From: Paraburkholderia dilworthii | Lineage (GTDB): Bacteria; Pseudomonadota; Gammaproteobacteria; Burkholderiales; Burkholderiaceae | Assembly (NCBI RefSeq): GCF_000472525.1 | Contig: NZ_AWZT01000029.1 | Location: forward strand, 29,632 to 93,631 | Length of the DNA stretch: 64,000 nucleotides | Reading direction: 5' to 3' | Part shown: piece after piece, positions 34,402 to 43,526 of the stretch | Layout of the letters: each line of letters opens with the position of its first letter | Numbering within the stretch: position 1 is the stretch's first letter | Program-made: the position numbers and the translations under genes | The notes under the pieces: generated by a model | Database searches by the model: none | What the model was told of the DNA's origin: nothing | Seen by the model: only the letters and a program-made list of their open reading frames with translations

Positions 34402-35382
34402 ATGGCCCAAATAAACATAAAGCGCGGCATTGAACGCGTGCCCGGCGGCATGATGATTGTCCCGTTGCTGCTAGGCGCGCTCGTCGCGACCTTTCTGCCG
34501 AACATGCCGAAGTTCTTCGGCTCCTTCACGAATGCGCTGTTTACCGGCGCGCTGCCGATTCTCGCGGTGTTCTACGTTTGCATGGGCGCGAGCATCGACG
34601 TGAAGGCCACGCCTTATCTACTGAAAAAGGGCGGCGCGTTGTTCGCCACCAAGGTGGGCGCCGCAATCGTAGTAGGCGTGATAATGGGGCATTTCCTCGG
34701 CGAACAGCCGATCTCGTCGGGGCTCTTTGCCGGGCTGTCGACGCTGGCCGTCGTCGCGGCGATGAACGACACCAACGGCGGGCTCTACATGGCGTTGATG
34801 GGCCAGTACGGCCGCTCGGAAGACGTGGGCGCCTACACCATCATGTCGCTCGAATCGGGCCCCTTCCTGACGATGGTCACGCTGGGCGTCGCCGGCCTGT
34901 CCGCGTTTCCGTGGCCGACGCTGGTCGGCAGCATCCTGCCGCTGGTTTTCGGCATGCTGCTCGGCAACCTGGACCGCGAAATGCGGGCGTTTCTCGGCAA
35001 AGCCGTACCGGTAATGATTCCGTTCTTCGCGCTGGCGCTCGGCGCCAGTCTCGATCTGCACAAGGTGTGGCAGGCGGGTGTGCTCGGCATCGGGCTTGGT
35101 ATCGCGGTCGTGATCGTTACGGGCATTCCGCTTTATCTCGCCGACCGTCTGACGGGCGGAACCGGGGTCGCGGGCACGGCCGCAGCCAATACGGCGGGCA
35201 ACGCGGCCGCGGTGCCGGCATTGATCGCCGCGGCGAACCCGGTCTACGCGGAGGCAGCGAAAAGCGCGACACTGCTGGTGGCTGCATGCGTGGTGGTGAC
35301 CGCGATTCTTTCGCCGCTCCTGACGGCCTCCGTCGCAAAACGGGTGCAGGTCCGTCGCGAAGCACGGGAACTGGCGCGATGA
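34402..35382 (+). CDS. KdgT-family sugar acid permease
   Basis: 326 residues with about ten membrane helices. The family signature IKRGIERVPGGMMIVPLLLG opens the protein, with VVAAMNDTNGGLYMALMGQY near 115 and GTAAANTAGNAAAVPALIAA near 260. KdgT proteins are proton-coupled importers of 2-keto-3-deoxygluconate. Here the gene overlaps dtnK by 4 bp and is followed by pdxA2, so D-threonate (or a related tetronate) is the likely substrate. AGGAGA sits eight bases before ATG 34402. Confidence 0.9.
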   Translation: MAQINIKRGIERVPGGMMIVPLLLGALVATFLPNMPKFFGSFTNALFTGALPILAVFYVCMGASIDVKATPYLLKKGGALFATKVGAAIVVGVIMGHFLGEQPISSGLFAGLSTLAVVAAMNDTNGGLYMALMGQYGRSEDVGAYTIMSLESGPFLTMVTLGVAGLSAFPWPTLVGSILPLVFGMLLGNLDREMRAFLGKAVPVMIPFFALALGASLDLHKVWQAGVLGIGLGIAVVIVTGIPLYLADRLTGGTGVAGTAAANTAGNAAAVPALIAAANPVYAEAAKSATLLVAACVVVTAILSPLLTASVAKRVQVRREARELAR

Positions 35383-36680
35383 GCAGCATACTGATCATCG
35401 CCGACGATCTGTCCGGCGCCGCCGATTGCGCGATCGGTTTCGCGAGCGCGGGGCACCGGACGGTCGTCACGCTGGATGTACCGGCGCATGGGCTCGACGC
35501 ACGCGCGGCCGACGTGATCGCCGCCGATACCGACACCCGCCGTCTCACGCCCTCCGAGGCTGCGCAGCGCAGCGCGGCGGCCTGGCAGACGTTGCGTGAG
35601 CCGGGGCGGCGTCTGTACAAGAAAATCGACTCGACATTGCGCGGCAATTGGGCCGCCGAGGTCGCCGCGTTGCAGCCGCTAGCTGGGCTCGCGATCGTCG
35701 CGCCGGCATTCCCGGCGACCGGCCGCACTTTGCGCGGCGGCCGTGTGTTCGTGCACGGCGAACCGCTCGAAGCTACCGATACCTGGAAGCTCGACAATCC
35801 CGACCGCGCCGCCGATCTGCACACGATGCTCGCCGAAGCCGGCCTCTCGACGGCGCAACTCGAGGTCGACGCGTTGCGCGAAGGCGCTGACACGCTCGCC
35901 GCGCGAATCGCGGCCGTGGCAGCGAGCGGCGCGCAGGCGCTGGTGGTCGACGCCGAGACGAGGCAAGATTTATTGATGCTCGCCCAGGTCACGACGCAGA
36001 TGAACGATGCGCTGTTCTGGGTCGGCTCGGGCGGCCTCGCACGCGAGATCGCAGGTCTTGAAGACCTGTTCGAGGTCCGGGCGGCGGCACAAACCCAACG
36101 CGCGTCCCAACCGCGCGATGAAAACGCGCCGGTGCTGGTTCTGGTGGGCAGTCTGTCGGCCGTGTCCGAGCGGCAGTGCGCGATGCTGCGCGAACGCGCC
36201 GGCATGGCGGAACTGACCGTACCGCCCGCGATGCTGCGTGAGGGCGAGCGTCACGCGGGCTGGTCCGCATGGCGGGCGCGAATCGGCGAGGTGCTTGCTA
36301 CGCGTGCCGATCTGCTGCTGCGCATCGGCCGCGACGACGCATTTGATCCCGCCGAGGGCGCGCTGCTGTCGACGGCACTCGCGGCGCTCGTCAAGCCGCA
36401 CTTCGGTGCGCTCGGCGGATTGATCGCGACGGGCGGCGAAACCGCGCGTGCGATGCTGAGCGCCGTCGGCATCGGCGGTGTCGAACTGATCGAGGAGATC
36501 GAGCCGGGCGTAGCCATCGGCAAGCCTTTGGAAGTGCGCGTTGGGCAACCGCATTTGCGTATCGTCACCAAGGCGGGCGCCTTCGGCACCGATCAGGCGC
36601 TGTTCGCCGCATGGCGCTATCTGCACGAAGCGCCGGCAGCGGCGGCGGCCGCGGGAACCGGCTCACACGATTCGGCCTGA
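35379..36680 (+). CDS. dtnK: D-threonate kinase (DUF1537 / four-carbon acid sugar kinase)
   Basis: 433 residues. ILIIADDLSGAADCAIGFAS opens the N-terminal domain, KKIDSTLRGNWAAEVAAL is near residue 80 and GGLIATGGETARAMLSAVG plus VTKAGAFGTDQALFA form the C-terminal nucleotide site. The frame is intact. It phosphorylates D-threonate to the 4-phosphate that PdxA2 oxidises. Its ATG overlaps the permease stop (ATGA). It belongs to the same superfamily as otnK at 6943 but differs clearly in sequence. D-erythronate kinase activity is possible in this family. Confidence 0.9.
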   Translation: MSSILIIADDLSGAADCAIGFASAGHRTVVTLDVPAHGLDARAADVIAADTDTRRLTPSEAAQRSAAAWQTLREPGRRLYKKIDSTLRGNWAAEVAALQPLAGLAIVAPAFPATGRTLRGGRVFVHGEPLEATDTWKLDNPDRAADLHTMLAEAGLSTAQLEVDALREGADTLAARIAAVAASGAQALVVDAETRQDLLMLAQVTTQMNDALFWVGSGGLAREIAGLEDLFEVRAAAQTQRASQPRDENAPVLVLVGSLSAVSERQCAMLRERAGMAELTVPPAMLREGERHAGWSAWRARIGEVLATRADLLLRIGRDDAFDPAEGALLSTALAALVKPHFGALGGLIATGGETARAMLSAVGIGGVELIEEIEPGVAIGKPLEVRVGQPHLRIVTKAGAFGTDQALFAAWRYLHEAPAAAAAAGTGSHDSA

Positions 36681-36742
36681 GCGCCGCGTTGGCGCAATCA
36701 GGCATGCAGGACAGGCAGAAATCAAGGACCAGGCAAAACATC

Positions 36743-37744
36743 ATGAGCAACTACCTCCCCGTAATCGGTATGACGATGGGCGACGCAGCGGGCGTCGGCC
36801 CCGAGATCGTCGTCAAGAGCCTTGAGCACGACATCGTGTACAAGCAGTGCCGTCCGCTCGTGATCGGCGATGCGCGCCGGCTCGAACGCGCGAACGAGAT
36901 CGTCGGCGGCACGGCGAAAATCCGCCGCATCAAGGAAGCGGCCGAAGCACGCTATGAGCCGGGCACCATCGACTGCATCGACCTCGATCTGATTCCTGCC
37001 GACATGCCGTTCGGCCAGTTGTCGGCAGTCGCGGGCGATGCCGCGTATCAGTTCATCGCGCGCGCAGTCCAACTCGCCGAGGCGAAGCAGATCGACGCGA
37101 TCTGCACGGCGCCGCTGAACAAGGAAGCGCTGCACGCGGGCGGCCACAAGTTTCCAGGCCACACGGAAATGCTCGCTTACCTGACGGGCGTCGACGAGGT
37201 CTCGATGATGCTGGTTGCGCCGCAATTGCGCGTGATTCACGTGACCACGCATATCGGCATCATCGACGCGATCCGCAAGATCGAGCCGGGTCTCGTGCAA
37301 CGTACGATCGAGCGGGGCAACGCGACGCTGGTGAAGGCCGGCATTGCAAAGCCGCGCATTGGCGTGTGCGGCATCAATCCGCACGCCGGCGAAAACGGCC
37401 TGTTCGGTTACGGCGAGGAAGAAGAGAAGATCGTGCCGGCCGTGAAGGTGTTGCAGGAACGCGGCCTCGACGTGACCGGTCCGCTGCCCGCCGACACGCT
37501 GTTTTTCCGCGCGGGCCGCGGCGATTTCGATCTGGTGGTCGCGATGTATCACGATCAGGGCCACGGTCCTGTGAAAGTGCTCGGTCTCGAAGCCGGCGTG
37601 AATGTGACGGTGGGCCTCGAGGTGATCCGCACGTCGGTCGATCATGGCACCGCATTCGACATTGCGGGCAAGGGCATCGCCGATGAACGCAGCTTGCTCG
37701 AAGCATTGCGCCAGGGCGCCGAACTCGCCACGCGGCGCGGCTGA
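36743..37744 (+). CDS. pdxA2: D-threonate 4-phosphate dehydrogenase, PdxA2 type
   Basis: 333 residues of the PdxA family. IGMTMGDAAGVGPEIVVKSL opens the protein, CTAPLNKEALHAGGHKFPGHTEML-like substrate loop (residues about 130-155) holds the lysine and histidine, and VAMYHDQGHGPVKVLGLEAG near 265 supplies the metal histidine. Neighbouring dtnK points to PdxA2: oxidation of 4-phospho-D-threonate with decarboxylation to dihydroxyacetone phosphate, rather than vitamin B6 synthesis. ATG 36743 is favoured over the in-frame upstream region, which overlaps dtnK. Confidence 0.9.
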   Translation: MSNYLPVIGMTMGDAAGVGPEIVVKSLEHDIVYKQCRPLVIGDARRLERANEIVGGTAKIRRIKEAAEARYEPGTIDCIDLDLIPADMPFGQLSAVAGDAAYQFIARAVQLAEAKQIDAICTAPLNKEALHAGGHKFPGHTEMLAYLTGVDEVSMMLVAPQLRVIHVTTHIGIIDAIRKIEPGLVQRTIERGNATLVKAGIAKPRIGVCGINPHAGENGLFGYGEEEEKIVPAVKVLQERGLDVTGPLPADTLFFRAGRGDFDLVVAMYHDQGHGPVKVLGLEAGVNVTVGLEVIRTSVDHGTAFDIAGKGIADERSLLEALRQGAELATRRG

Positions 37745-37822
37745 ACCCGGCAGGCCAACGCGCGACTGCACGCGGAAAGTGGCGCGCACCGTGGTGTAAG
37801 ATCGGCAGCCTCCTTACTGCAG

Positions 37823-38668
37823 ATGACAGCCATGAAAGCGTCCGAGCGCCATCGCGCGATTCTCGATCTGGTTCTGACCGGCGACGCCAACGTCGAACAA
37901 CTCAGTGCCGCGCTCGGCGTGTCCGAGGCAACGGTCCGGCGCGATCTCACAACGCTTGCCAACCAGCGTCGTCTCGTACGCACCTATGGCGGCGCCACCG
38001 CGCTGATCGGCTCCCATGAGCCGGAGGCGTCGCTCGAGGAACGCAAGGCGACGCAGCGCGAACAGAAAGAAGCCATTGCTCGCGCGGCTGCCGCTCATGT
38101 GCACGACGGCGATACGGTGCTGCTCGACGGCGGCACGACCTGCGCCGCGCTCGCGCGGCATCTCGGCTCGCGAGTCGATCTTCATGTAGTCACCAACAAC
38201 CTGCTTGCCGTGATGACGCTCGCGAATGCACCGGGCGTGCATCTGACGTTGATCGGCGGCGATCTGCGCAACTCGAGCATGAGCACGCTCGGGCCACTCG
38301 CCGAACTTTCGCTAAGCCGTCTGAGTGTCGACAAGGCGTTTCTCGGCGCCGACGGCGTGGTCGCCGAATTCGGCCTGTGCGAAGCCAGCGCGCAGCAGGC
38401 GTATCTGAAAGACTGCATCATCCGGCGCGCCGCGCAGGTCATCGTGCTCGCCGACGCCGACAAGCTTGGCCGCTCGCGGCAGCAACACTGGACTCCGTTG
38501 GAACGCGACTGGCGGCTCATCACGTCGAGCGTCGCCGACGACGCGCGTCTTGCGCCGTTTCGAGCACTGGAACGCGTGATCGTCGAGACCGCGGATCTCG
38601 AATGCGCGCCGCTGGCCTCGCCGCCTCTCGAAGCTGTGCGTCGACGCACCGTTGCGCCGTCCGGCTGA
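37823..38668 (+). CDS. DeoR-family transcriptional regulator
   Basis: 281 residues. SERHRAILDLVLTGDANVEQ then LSAALGVSEATVRRDLTTLA is the DeoR winged helix, and VRTYGGATAL its wing. The sugar-phosphate isomerase-like sensor domain follows (DTVLLDGGTTCAALARHL, VVTNNLLAVMTL, FLGADGVVAEFGLCEAS). It lies 78 bp after pdxA2 on the same strand and probably represses the permease-dtnK-pdxA2 operon, sensing a phosphorylated intermediate. ATG 37832 is an alternative start three codons in. Confidence 0.9.
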   Translation: MTAMKASERHRAILDLVLTGDANVEQLSAALGVSEATVRRDLTTLANQRRLVRTYGGATALIGSHEPEASLEERKATQREQKEAIARAAAAHVHDGDTVLLDGGTTCAALARHLGSRVDLHVVTNNLLAVMTLANAPGVHLTLIGGDLRNSSMSTLGPLAELSLSRLSVDKAFLGADGVVAEFGLCEASAQQAYLKDCIIRRAAQVIVLADADKLGRSRQQHWTPLERDWRLITSSVADDARLAPFRALERVIVETADLECAPLASPPLEAVRRRTVAPSG

Positions 38669-38732
38669 AGTCGGGCCGCAATCCTCGCCTGTTGCGCGGC
38701 CGTTGCTGGACGCATCGCAAATCTCTGAACGC

Positions 38733-39212
38733 CTACCGGTGTGGCCCGTCTTCCACCTCGCTCGCGCCCGCTTTGGCGACGCCGGCAGATGGCGTCAGCG
38801 TGTAGCCTTCGTCGATCCAGCCAGTGACGCCGCCTGCCATCAGCTTCACGGGGCGTCCGAGTTGCGCGAGCCGCAGCGCGCCGCGTGCCGCGCCGTTGCA
38901 ATGCGGACCGGCGCAATAAGTGACGAACAACGTGTTGTCGGGAAAGACGGCAAGCCTGGACGCGACGATCTTGCCGTGCGGCAGGCCTATCGCGCCGGGC
39001 ACGTGGCCCGCCGCGAACAACGCCGGGCTGCGCACGTCGAGCAGCACGAAGCCCGGCGTGCCGCTTTGAAGCGCGGCGAATACATCGGCGCAATCCGTTT
39101 CGAATTCAAACGATGTCTGGAAATGCGCGATTGCCGCGGCGCTTGGCGCGGCAGGCACGGCAGTCACCGCGTTGATGGTGTTGACGGCGCTGATGCTGTT
39201 CAGTTCGGACAT
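38733..39212 (-). CDS. Rhodanese-like sulfurtransferase domain protein
   Basis: 159 residues with one rhodanese domain from about 45 to 140. FVLLDVRSPALFAAGHVPGA is the conserved substrate-domain opening, YCAGPHCNGAARGALRLAQL carries the active-site cysteine and LMAGGVTGWIDEGY the C-terminal motif. Persulfide transfer is the family activity. The gene is divergent from the FtrA-type regulator at 39356, a pairing suggesting that this regulator controls it. The N-terminal 35 residues are Ala/Ser-rich and not conserved-looking. Confidence 0.88.
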   Translation of the reverse strand: MSELNSISAVNTINAVTAVPAAPSAAAIAHFQTSFEFETDCADVFAALQSGTPGFVLLDVRSPALFAAGHVPGAIGLPHGKIVASRLAVFPDNTLFVTYCAGPHCNGAARGALRLAQLGRPVKLMAGGVTGWIDEGYTLTPSAGVAKAGASEVEDGPHR

Positions 39213-39355
39213 GGTGATCCCTCGGCAAAAAAGCGTGTGAGTGGTTCGGCTGGTTATATCTGGTTGCCCGTCGTGCGATTCGTGCAGGTCGATTGTCAGG
39301 CCGGCGCATGCATTGGATAAGTGGCGTAATCGTCAATCTCCGGTAACATCGCGCC

Positions 39356-40318
39356 ATGCATAATCATCTCGTCGTCGCGCTGGCTTATGACCGGCTTTGT
39401 ACTTTCGAATTCGGCTGCGTGACCGAACTGTTCGCGCTCGAACGTCCGGAGCTCGGCGTGCAGTGGTACCGCTTCGCCGTGTGCGCGGCCGAGGCCGGCC
39501 CGATTCGCGCGGCGGGCGGCATCACGCTCGCGGCACCGTACACGCTCAAGCTGCTGGATCGCGCCGACACCATCGTGATACCCGGTTGGCGCGATGCTGA
39601 TGAAGTGCCACCCGAGCCGTTGCTGAAAAAGATTCGCGCCGCGTACCGGCGCGGCGCGCGCCTCTGCTCGATCTGTTCCGGCGTGTTCGTGCTCGCTGCG
39701 GCGGGCGTACTCGACGGTAAAACCGTCACCACGCACTGGCGTTACGCCGCGAAGTTGCGGGAGCGCTATCCGCATCTGCGAGTACAGCCCGACGCGCTTT
39801 ACGTCGATGAGAAGCAGATCATTACGTCGGCCGGATCGGCGGCTGGGCTGGACATGCTGCTGCATCTCGTGCGGCGCGATCATGGCAGCGCTATCGCAAA
39901 CCGGGTCGCGCAACGGCTCGTGGTGCCGCCGCATCGCGAGGGCGGCCAGGCGCAATTCGTGCCGCGCCCCGTGCCGCACGACGAAAGCGGACGTCTCGCG
40001 CGCTTGATGGATTGGGTGCGCAGTCACCCCGCGCGGCCGCACACGTTGCGCTCGCTTGCCGAACGCGCAGCGATGAGTCCACGCACGTTGCAACGGCAGT
40101 TTCATGATGCAACCGGTATGGCGCCTTACGAATGGCTCGTGCGCGAGCGTGTCGCCATCGCACGTGAGTTGCTGGAAGCGCCGAGACCGCTGCCGATGGC
40201 GCGCGTCGCGGAACTCGCCGGCTTCGGCTCCGAAGAGTCGCTGCGGCGGCACTTCAGGCGTATCGCCCTGACGAGCCCAGGTGCGTATCGCAAGAAGTTC
40301 GGCGCACAGGTGGCGTAG
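39356..40318 (+). CDS. ftrA: FtrA/GlxA-type transcriptional regulator (DJ-1/PfpI plus AraC)
   Basis: 320 residues. The N-terminal DJ-1/PfpI domain (VVALAYDRLCTFEFGCVTEL, RADTIVIPGWRD, GARLCSICSGVFVLAAAG) is followed by two AraC helix-turn-helix units (LRSLAERAAMSPRTLQRQFH near 225 and MARVAELAGFGSEESLRRHF near 280). The cysteine in SICSGVF is at the nucleophile-elbow position, but such regulators are usually not enzymes. The name follows strong resemblance to FtrA. It is divergent from the rhodanese gene. Confidence 0.88.
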   Translation: MHNHLVVALAYDRLCTFEFGCVTELFALERPELGVQWYRFAVCAAEAGPIRAAGGITLAAPYTLKLLDRADTIVIPGWRDADEVPPEPLLKKIRAAYRRGARLCSICSGVFVLAAAGVLDGKTVTTHWRYAAKLRERYPHLRVQPDALYVDEKQIITSAGSAAGLDMLLHLVRRDHGSAIANRVAQRLVVPPHREGGQAQFVPRPVPHDESGRLARLMDWVRSHPARPHTLRSLAERAAMSPRTLQRQFHDATGMAPYEWLVRERVAIARELLEAPRPLPMARVAELAGFGSEESLRRHFRRIALTSPGAYRKKFGAQVA

Positions 40319-40526
40319 CGGTGCGCGTTGGCTCATCAACAGCATGGCCGAATTCAACGCGTCGGCGCACTTGCGCAACGGCGGCAGGCAGAAGTCGTTA
40401 ATTGCGGATGAACTGATCGCGTTCGGCAAATCGCCGCGACTGGCAAGTGCCGTTGATCGAATTCACGACGCAATGCGAAGGGCAGCTTGCGGCGGATCGG
40501 AGAGCTTACTGCGACGCTTACGATCA

Positions 40527-40559
40527 CGGCGCATTAGCGGCGCATTAGCGGCGCATTAG
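40527..40559 (+). repeat. Three tandem copies of CGGCGCATTAG
   Basis: Identical 11-bp units at 40527-40537, 40538-40548 and 40549-40559. The number suggests replication slippage; no protein is encoded. Confidence 0.85.
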
Positions 40560-40678
40560 CCGTGCAGCGCGGCGCGCCCCAATGCATCGCGCATGCGTCG
40601 AAACCGCGTGCCAGCCGCGCTCCAGACAAACCCTGATTGCTGCGTCGAAGAGGCCACTGATATTGTTCGCGAGCGTCG

Positions 40679-40696
40679 AGTGGAAGCGCTTCCACT
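40679..40696. promoter_or_regulatory. Perfect 18-bp palindrome, LacI-family operator of the beta-glucoside operon
   Basis: AGTGGAAGCGCTTCCACT is fully symmetric with a central CG step inside GCGC, the classic layout of LacI/CelR-type operators (core GGAAGCGCTTCC). It lies 102 bp before the GTG start of the GH1 gene; the LacI gene ends the same operon. Confidence 0.75.
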
Positions 40697-40798
40697 TCGC
40701 TCTCGCGGACCTTACAACGCAGTTGCTCTTTCGTATTTCGCCGTACCCGGTCCACTCAGATCCGCTCAGTTCAGCACAACTGCCTGCATGGAGAACCC

Positions 40799-42193
40799 GT
40801 GGCATACGACGCACTTTCCTCTCATTCGTCCGCCGATCCGTTCACGCCGCCCGTCGACTCGGCGCTGTGGCGCAAGAACTTTCTATTGGGCGCAGCCACC
40901 GCCTCGTATCAGATCGAGGGCGCTGTCAACGAAGACGGCCGCCTGCCATCGATCTGGGACACCTTCTGCGCGACGCCCGGCAAAGTGCTCGCCGGCGACA
41001 GCGGCGCAGTGGCGTGCGATCACTATCATCGTTGGGAAGCCGACGTTGAGATGCTCTCGGGCCTAGGGCTCGAAGGCTACCGGTTGTCAATTGCGTGGCC
41101 ACGCGTGATGGACGCCAACGGTGCGCCTAATCGCAAGGGACTCGACTTCTACAAGCGCCTCTTGACGCGTCTGAAAGAGAAGGGCATCACCACCTTCGTG
41201 ACGCTTTATCACTGGGATTTGCCGCAGCATCTGGAAGATCGCGGCGGCTGGCTGAATCGCCAAACCGCATACCGTTTCGCCGATTACGCGGATTTGATGA
41301 GCCGCGAACTGACCGGCACCGTCGATGCATGGGCGACGCTCAACGAGCCCTGGTGCTCCGCGTATCTCGGCTATGGCAACGGTCATCATGCGCCGGGTCT
41401 TGCCGACGCGCGCTTCGCCACCCAGGCGATGCATCACCTGCTGCTCGCACACGGCCTCGCGCTACCGGTGTTGCGCGCGAACGATCCGGCCTCGCAAAAG
41501 GGCATCGTCGCGAACATCGGGCGCGGCACGCCCGACAGCGACAGTGCCCAGGACCGGCGCGCCGCGCAACTGTTCGAGGTTCAGCACAATGCGTGGATTC
41601 TCGACCCGTTGCTCAAGGGCACCTATCCGCAGGCGCTCTTCGAACTGTGGCCGGGCACCGAGCCGCTGATACTCGACGGCGACATGCAGACTATTTCCGC
41701 GCCGCTCGATTTTCTCGGCATCAACTATTACTTCCGCACGAATGTCGCGAGTGACGGCGCGCATGGTTTCAGGGACGTGCCGCTCGAAGGTGTGGAGCGC
41801 ACGCAGATGGGATGGGAAGTGTATCCGGACGGTTTGCGTGATCTGCTGATCGGCTTCAGCCGCGAGTATGCGAATTTGCCGCCGGTGTACATCACAGAGA
41901 ACGGCATGGCCTCCGACGACAAGGTGATCGACGGCCGCGTGAACGACACGCAACGCATTTCGTTTTTGAAGCGCCATCTTGCGGCTGTGGACGAGGCGAT
42001 CAAGGCCGGCGTCGATATACGCGGCTATTTCCTGTGGTCGCTGATGGACAACTTCGAGTGGGCATTCGGCTACGAGCGCCGTTTCGGTATCGTGCATGTC
42101 GATTACGACACGCAGAAACGCACAATAAAGCGCAGCGCCGAACTGGTGTCGCAATTCCTGAAGGAGCGGAAAGAGCGAAGCGAACCCGCATAA
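40799..42193 (+). CDS. GH1 beta-glucosidase (cytoplasmic)
   Basis: 464 residues. FLLGAATASYQIEGAVNEDG opens the family-1 barrel; the acid/base glutamate is in ATLNEPWCSAYLGYG near residue 180 and the nucleophile in VYITENGMASDD near 365; YFLWSLMDNFEWAFGYERRF near 415 completes the subsite. No signal peptide, so it hydrolyses imported beta-glucosides or cellobiose to glucose in the cytoplasm. The start is a GTG at 40799, chosen for GGAGA five bases upstream. It heads an operon with an ABC importer and LacI regulator. Confidence 0.93.
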   Translation: MAYDALSSHSSADPFTPPVDSALWRKNFLLGAATASYQIEGAVNEDGRLPSIWDTFCATPGKVLAGDSGAVACDHYHRWEADVEMLSGLGLEGYRLSIAWPRVMDANGAPNRKGLDFYKRLLTRLKEKGITTFVTLYHWDLPQHLEDRGGWLNRQTAYRFADYADLMSRELTGTVDAWATLNEPWCSAYLGYGNGHHAPGLADARFATQAMHHLLLAHGLALPVLRANDPASQKGIVANIGRGTPDSDSAQDRRAAQLFEVQHNAWILDPLLKGTYPQALFELWPGTEPLILDGDMQTISAPLDFLGINYYFRTNVASDGAHGFRDVPLEGVERTQMGWEVYPDGLRDLLIGFSREYANLPPVYITENGMASDDKVIDGRVNDTQRISFLKRHLAAVDEAIKAGVDIRGYFLWSLMDNFEWAFGYERRFGIVHVDYDTQKRTIKRSAELVSQFLKERKERSEPA

Positions 42194-42280
42194 CAGGCAA
42201 CGAAAAAGCAGCGAAGAAGCAACGAAAGCTGGTTTGCATGTCGACTTGAAACACGGGCGCGAGCCTTCGGAGGAGACGGA

Positions 42281-43519
42281 ATGAACAGCAGAAAAGCGGT
42301 CTTGCGAGGCGTGGTTGCAGCACTGGCGATGTATGGCGTGCTCGCGCATGCCGAGCCTTTGAAGGCCAACGTTATTCACTGGTGGACCTCGGGCGGCGAA
42401 TCCGCCGCGATCCGCCAGTTTGCCGATGCCTATAACAAGGCCGGCGGTCAGTGGGTCGATAACGCGGTTGCAGGCGCGGATCAGGCGCGCTCCACGGCGA
42501 TCAACCGCATCGTCGGCGGCGATCCGCCAACGGCCGCGCAGTTCAATACGTCCAAGCAGTTTCATGATCTGATCGATCAGGGCCTGCTCAACAATGTCGA
42601 CGACGTCGCCGCGAAAGAGAACTGGAGCGGCGTATTCCCGCAGTCGATACTCGACAGCATCAAGGTAAAAGGACATTACTATGCAGCGCCGGTCGACATT
42701 CATATGCCGGCCTGGTTCTTTTACTCGAAGCCCGCTTTCGGGAAAGCCGGCATTACGGCCGAGCCGAAGAGCTACGACGAGTTCATCGCTGATCTCGGCA
42801 AGCTGAAAGCCGCGGGCCTCATTCCTCTCGCATTCGGCGGCCAGCCGTGGCAGGAAAAGATCACTTTCGATGCGGTGCTCGCAGACGTAGGCGGTCCCGA
42901 TCTTTATCTCAAGGTGTATCGCGACCACGACCCCAATGCGGTGAAATCCGACGCGTTCAAGAAGGTGCTGGTCGCATTCAAGCGCTTGCACGATTTCGTC
43001 GATGCCGGCTCGCCCGGCCGCAACTGGAACGATGCGACGGCGCTGGTCATTTCCGGCAAGGCCGGTGTGCAGATCATGGGCGACTGGGCCAAGGGCGAAT
43101 TCTCGGCGGCGAAGCAGAGCGCGGGCAAGGAGTTTGGCTGCTTCCCAGGCTTCGGTCCGCATTCGCCGTACCTCGTCGCCGGCGATGTATTCGTATTTCC
43201 GAAAAGCGATAACCCCACCACGGTGAAAGCACAAAATCTTCTTGCAACGGTGATGACCTCGCCGCCCGCGCAAGTCGCATTCAGCGCAAAGAAAGGTTCT
43301 ATTCCGATTCGTCCCGATGTGGATGCGGGCAGCCTCGACATCTGCGCGAAGGAGGGTATTGCAATCATGAAGGACAAGTCGCGTCAGTTGCCGAATCCGG
43401 AAATGCTGCTTTCGCCCGATATGCAAGGCGCGCTGATCGACGTCGTCACTAACTTTTGGAACAAGAACCAGTCGGTCGACGACGCGCAAAAGGCGTTCGC
43501 CAGCGCATTAAAGGGCTAG
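42281..43519 (+). CDS. Sugar ABC transporter substrate-binding protein
   Basis: 412 residues. A signal peptide (AVLRGVVAALAMYGVLAHA, cleavage near 24) precedes a family-1 solute-binding protein: VIHWWTSGGESAAIRQFADA, then DPPTAAQFNTSKQFHDLIDQ and GVQIMGDWAKGEFSAAKQ. The twin tryptophans and overall layout match oligosaccharide or glucose binders. GGAGGAGACG immediately precedes the ATG. Because a GH1 enzyme lies upstream, a beta-glucoside such as cellobiose is the likely ligand, although glucose is also possible. Confidence 0.9.
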   Translation: MNSRKAVLRGVVAALAMYGVLAHAEPLKANVIHWWTSGGESAAIRQFADAYNKAGGQWVDNAVAGADQARSTAINRIVGGDPPTAAQFNTSKQFHDLIDQGLLNNVDDVAAKENWSGVFPQSILDSIKVKGHYYAAPVDIHMPAWFFYSKPAFGKAGITAEPKSYDEFIADLGKLKAAGLIPLAFGGQPWQEKITFDAVLADVGGPDLYLKVYRDHDPNAVKSDAFKKVLVAFKRLHDFVDAGSPGRNWNDATALVISGKAGVQIMGDWAKGEFSAAKQSAGKEFGCFPGFGPHSPYLVAGDVFVFPKSDNPTTVKAQNLLATVMTSPPAQVAFSAKKGSIPIRPDVDAGSLDICAKEGIAIMKDKSRQLPNPEMLLSPDMQGALIDVVTNFWNKNQSVDDAQKAFASALKG

Positions 43520-43526
43520 ACGTAAC

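Larger units (their letters stand above)
40319..40798. other. 480-bp gap before the beta-glucosidase gene
   Basis: No convincing gene is present. The stretch holds an 11-bp triplet repeat (40527-40559) and a perfect palindrome (40679-40696). Short open frames here lack ribosome sites and family-like sequence. Confidence 0.6.

Noticed and set aside
34578..36680. A 700-residue reading of the D-threonate kinase frame
   Set aside because: The first 267 codons overlap the permease gene and are Arg-rich noise; the kinase begins at the ATGA overlap, 35379.
40527..40559. Tandem triplet as a CRISPR-like array
   Set aside because: Units are 11 bp with no spacers and no cas genes are present.
40281..40559. 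Possible small gene after the FtrA-type regulator
   Set aside because: It overlaps the regulator end, has no ribosome site for an internal start and runs into the triplet repeat.
41462..43489. A 675-residue minus-strand open frame across the glycosidase and binding-protein genes
   Set aside because: It spans two well-supported genes and their spacer and shows no family-like sequence.
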